DNA from: Actinomycetota bacterium
Lineage (GTDB): Bacteria > Actinomycetota > Actinomycetes > Actinomycetales > Microbacteriaceae
Direction of reading: 5' to 3'
Assembly (NCBI GenBank): GCA_947449765.1
Contig: CANFSP010000001.1
Coordinates: 512,128-576,127 of the forward strand
Length of the DNA: 64,000 bases
A program made the position numbers and the translations under genes. A model generated the notes under the pieces. That model searched no databases. It was not told the origin of the DNA and saw only the letters and a program-made list of their open reading frames with translations. Below, in pieces: positions 63,663 through 64,000 of this stretch (the first letter of the stretch is position 1; each line of letters starts with the position of its first letter).

Positions 63663-64000
<338 letters not shown>

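Overview
The window is a high-GC actinobacterial chromosome segment, most likely from a member of the Microbacteriaceae. The evidence is the 5' end of a 16S rRNA gene at the right edge, the backbone order lexA / his genes / infC-rpmI-rplT / pheST / arg genes / tyrS / rrn, and dispersed repeats of the GGTTGAGCCTGTCGAAACC type that are common in that family. Many genes have an actinobacterial TAnnnT -10 hexamer about six bases before the start codon, which predicts leaderless mRNAs.

Layout. 1-8.3 kb: the N-terminus of a CASTOR/POLLUX-like ion channel, a TPR protein, an XRE regulator, an RsmC-like methyltransferase, hflX, a SOUL haem-binding protein, metF and an MFS transporter. 8.3-9.8 kb: lexA, divergent from an SOS-controlled LysM membrane protein (YneA/DivS type), with LexA-box-like sites between them. 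9.8-15.6 kb: hisC, hisB, hisH and hisA, interrupted by an iron-sulfur photolyase with its DUF2256 partner and by a 24-bp repeat array. 15.6-18.4 kb: DUF1844 protein, infC (AUU start), rpmI, rplT and an rRNA methyltransferase. 18.4-20.2 kb: an LPXTG surface protein and a MazF-type toxin-antitoxin pair. 20.2-23.8 kb: pheS and pheT.

23.8-39.9 kb is accessory DNA between pheT and argC. It holds zinc-ribbon proteins, a CruF-like carotenoid protein, a DUF3800 protein with an adjacent large hairpin, a second MFS transporter, a TPR protein, a NYN-like protein and a defence-like block (GmrSD-type DUF262/DUF1524 protein; GIY-YIG/DUF2075 ATPase; MazG-like pyrophosphohydrolase).

39.9-62.7 kb is an arginine cluster broken into pieces: argC, argJ, argB, argF, argG, argH, then tyrS. 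Each of argC, argJ, argB, argF and argG has its own leaderless-type promoter, and argD and argR are not seen. Between argC and argJ lies the most interesting part of the window: an eight-gene operon (41.27-46.62 kb) encoding a complete bacterial ubiquitin-like system. Its products are a membrane zinc ribbon, a RING-like protein, an E2, a membrane FHA-like protein, a ubiquitin-like protein ending in Gly, an E1, a membrane JAMM protease with a LysM-like domain, and a double zinc ribbon. Two YefM-YoeB modules and an HTH/nucleotidyltransferase pair follow it.

62.7-64 kb: an OmpA-like protein, the rrn leader and the partial 16S rRNA gene.

All calls come from reading the sequence and from knowledge of protein families. 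No database search was run.
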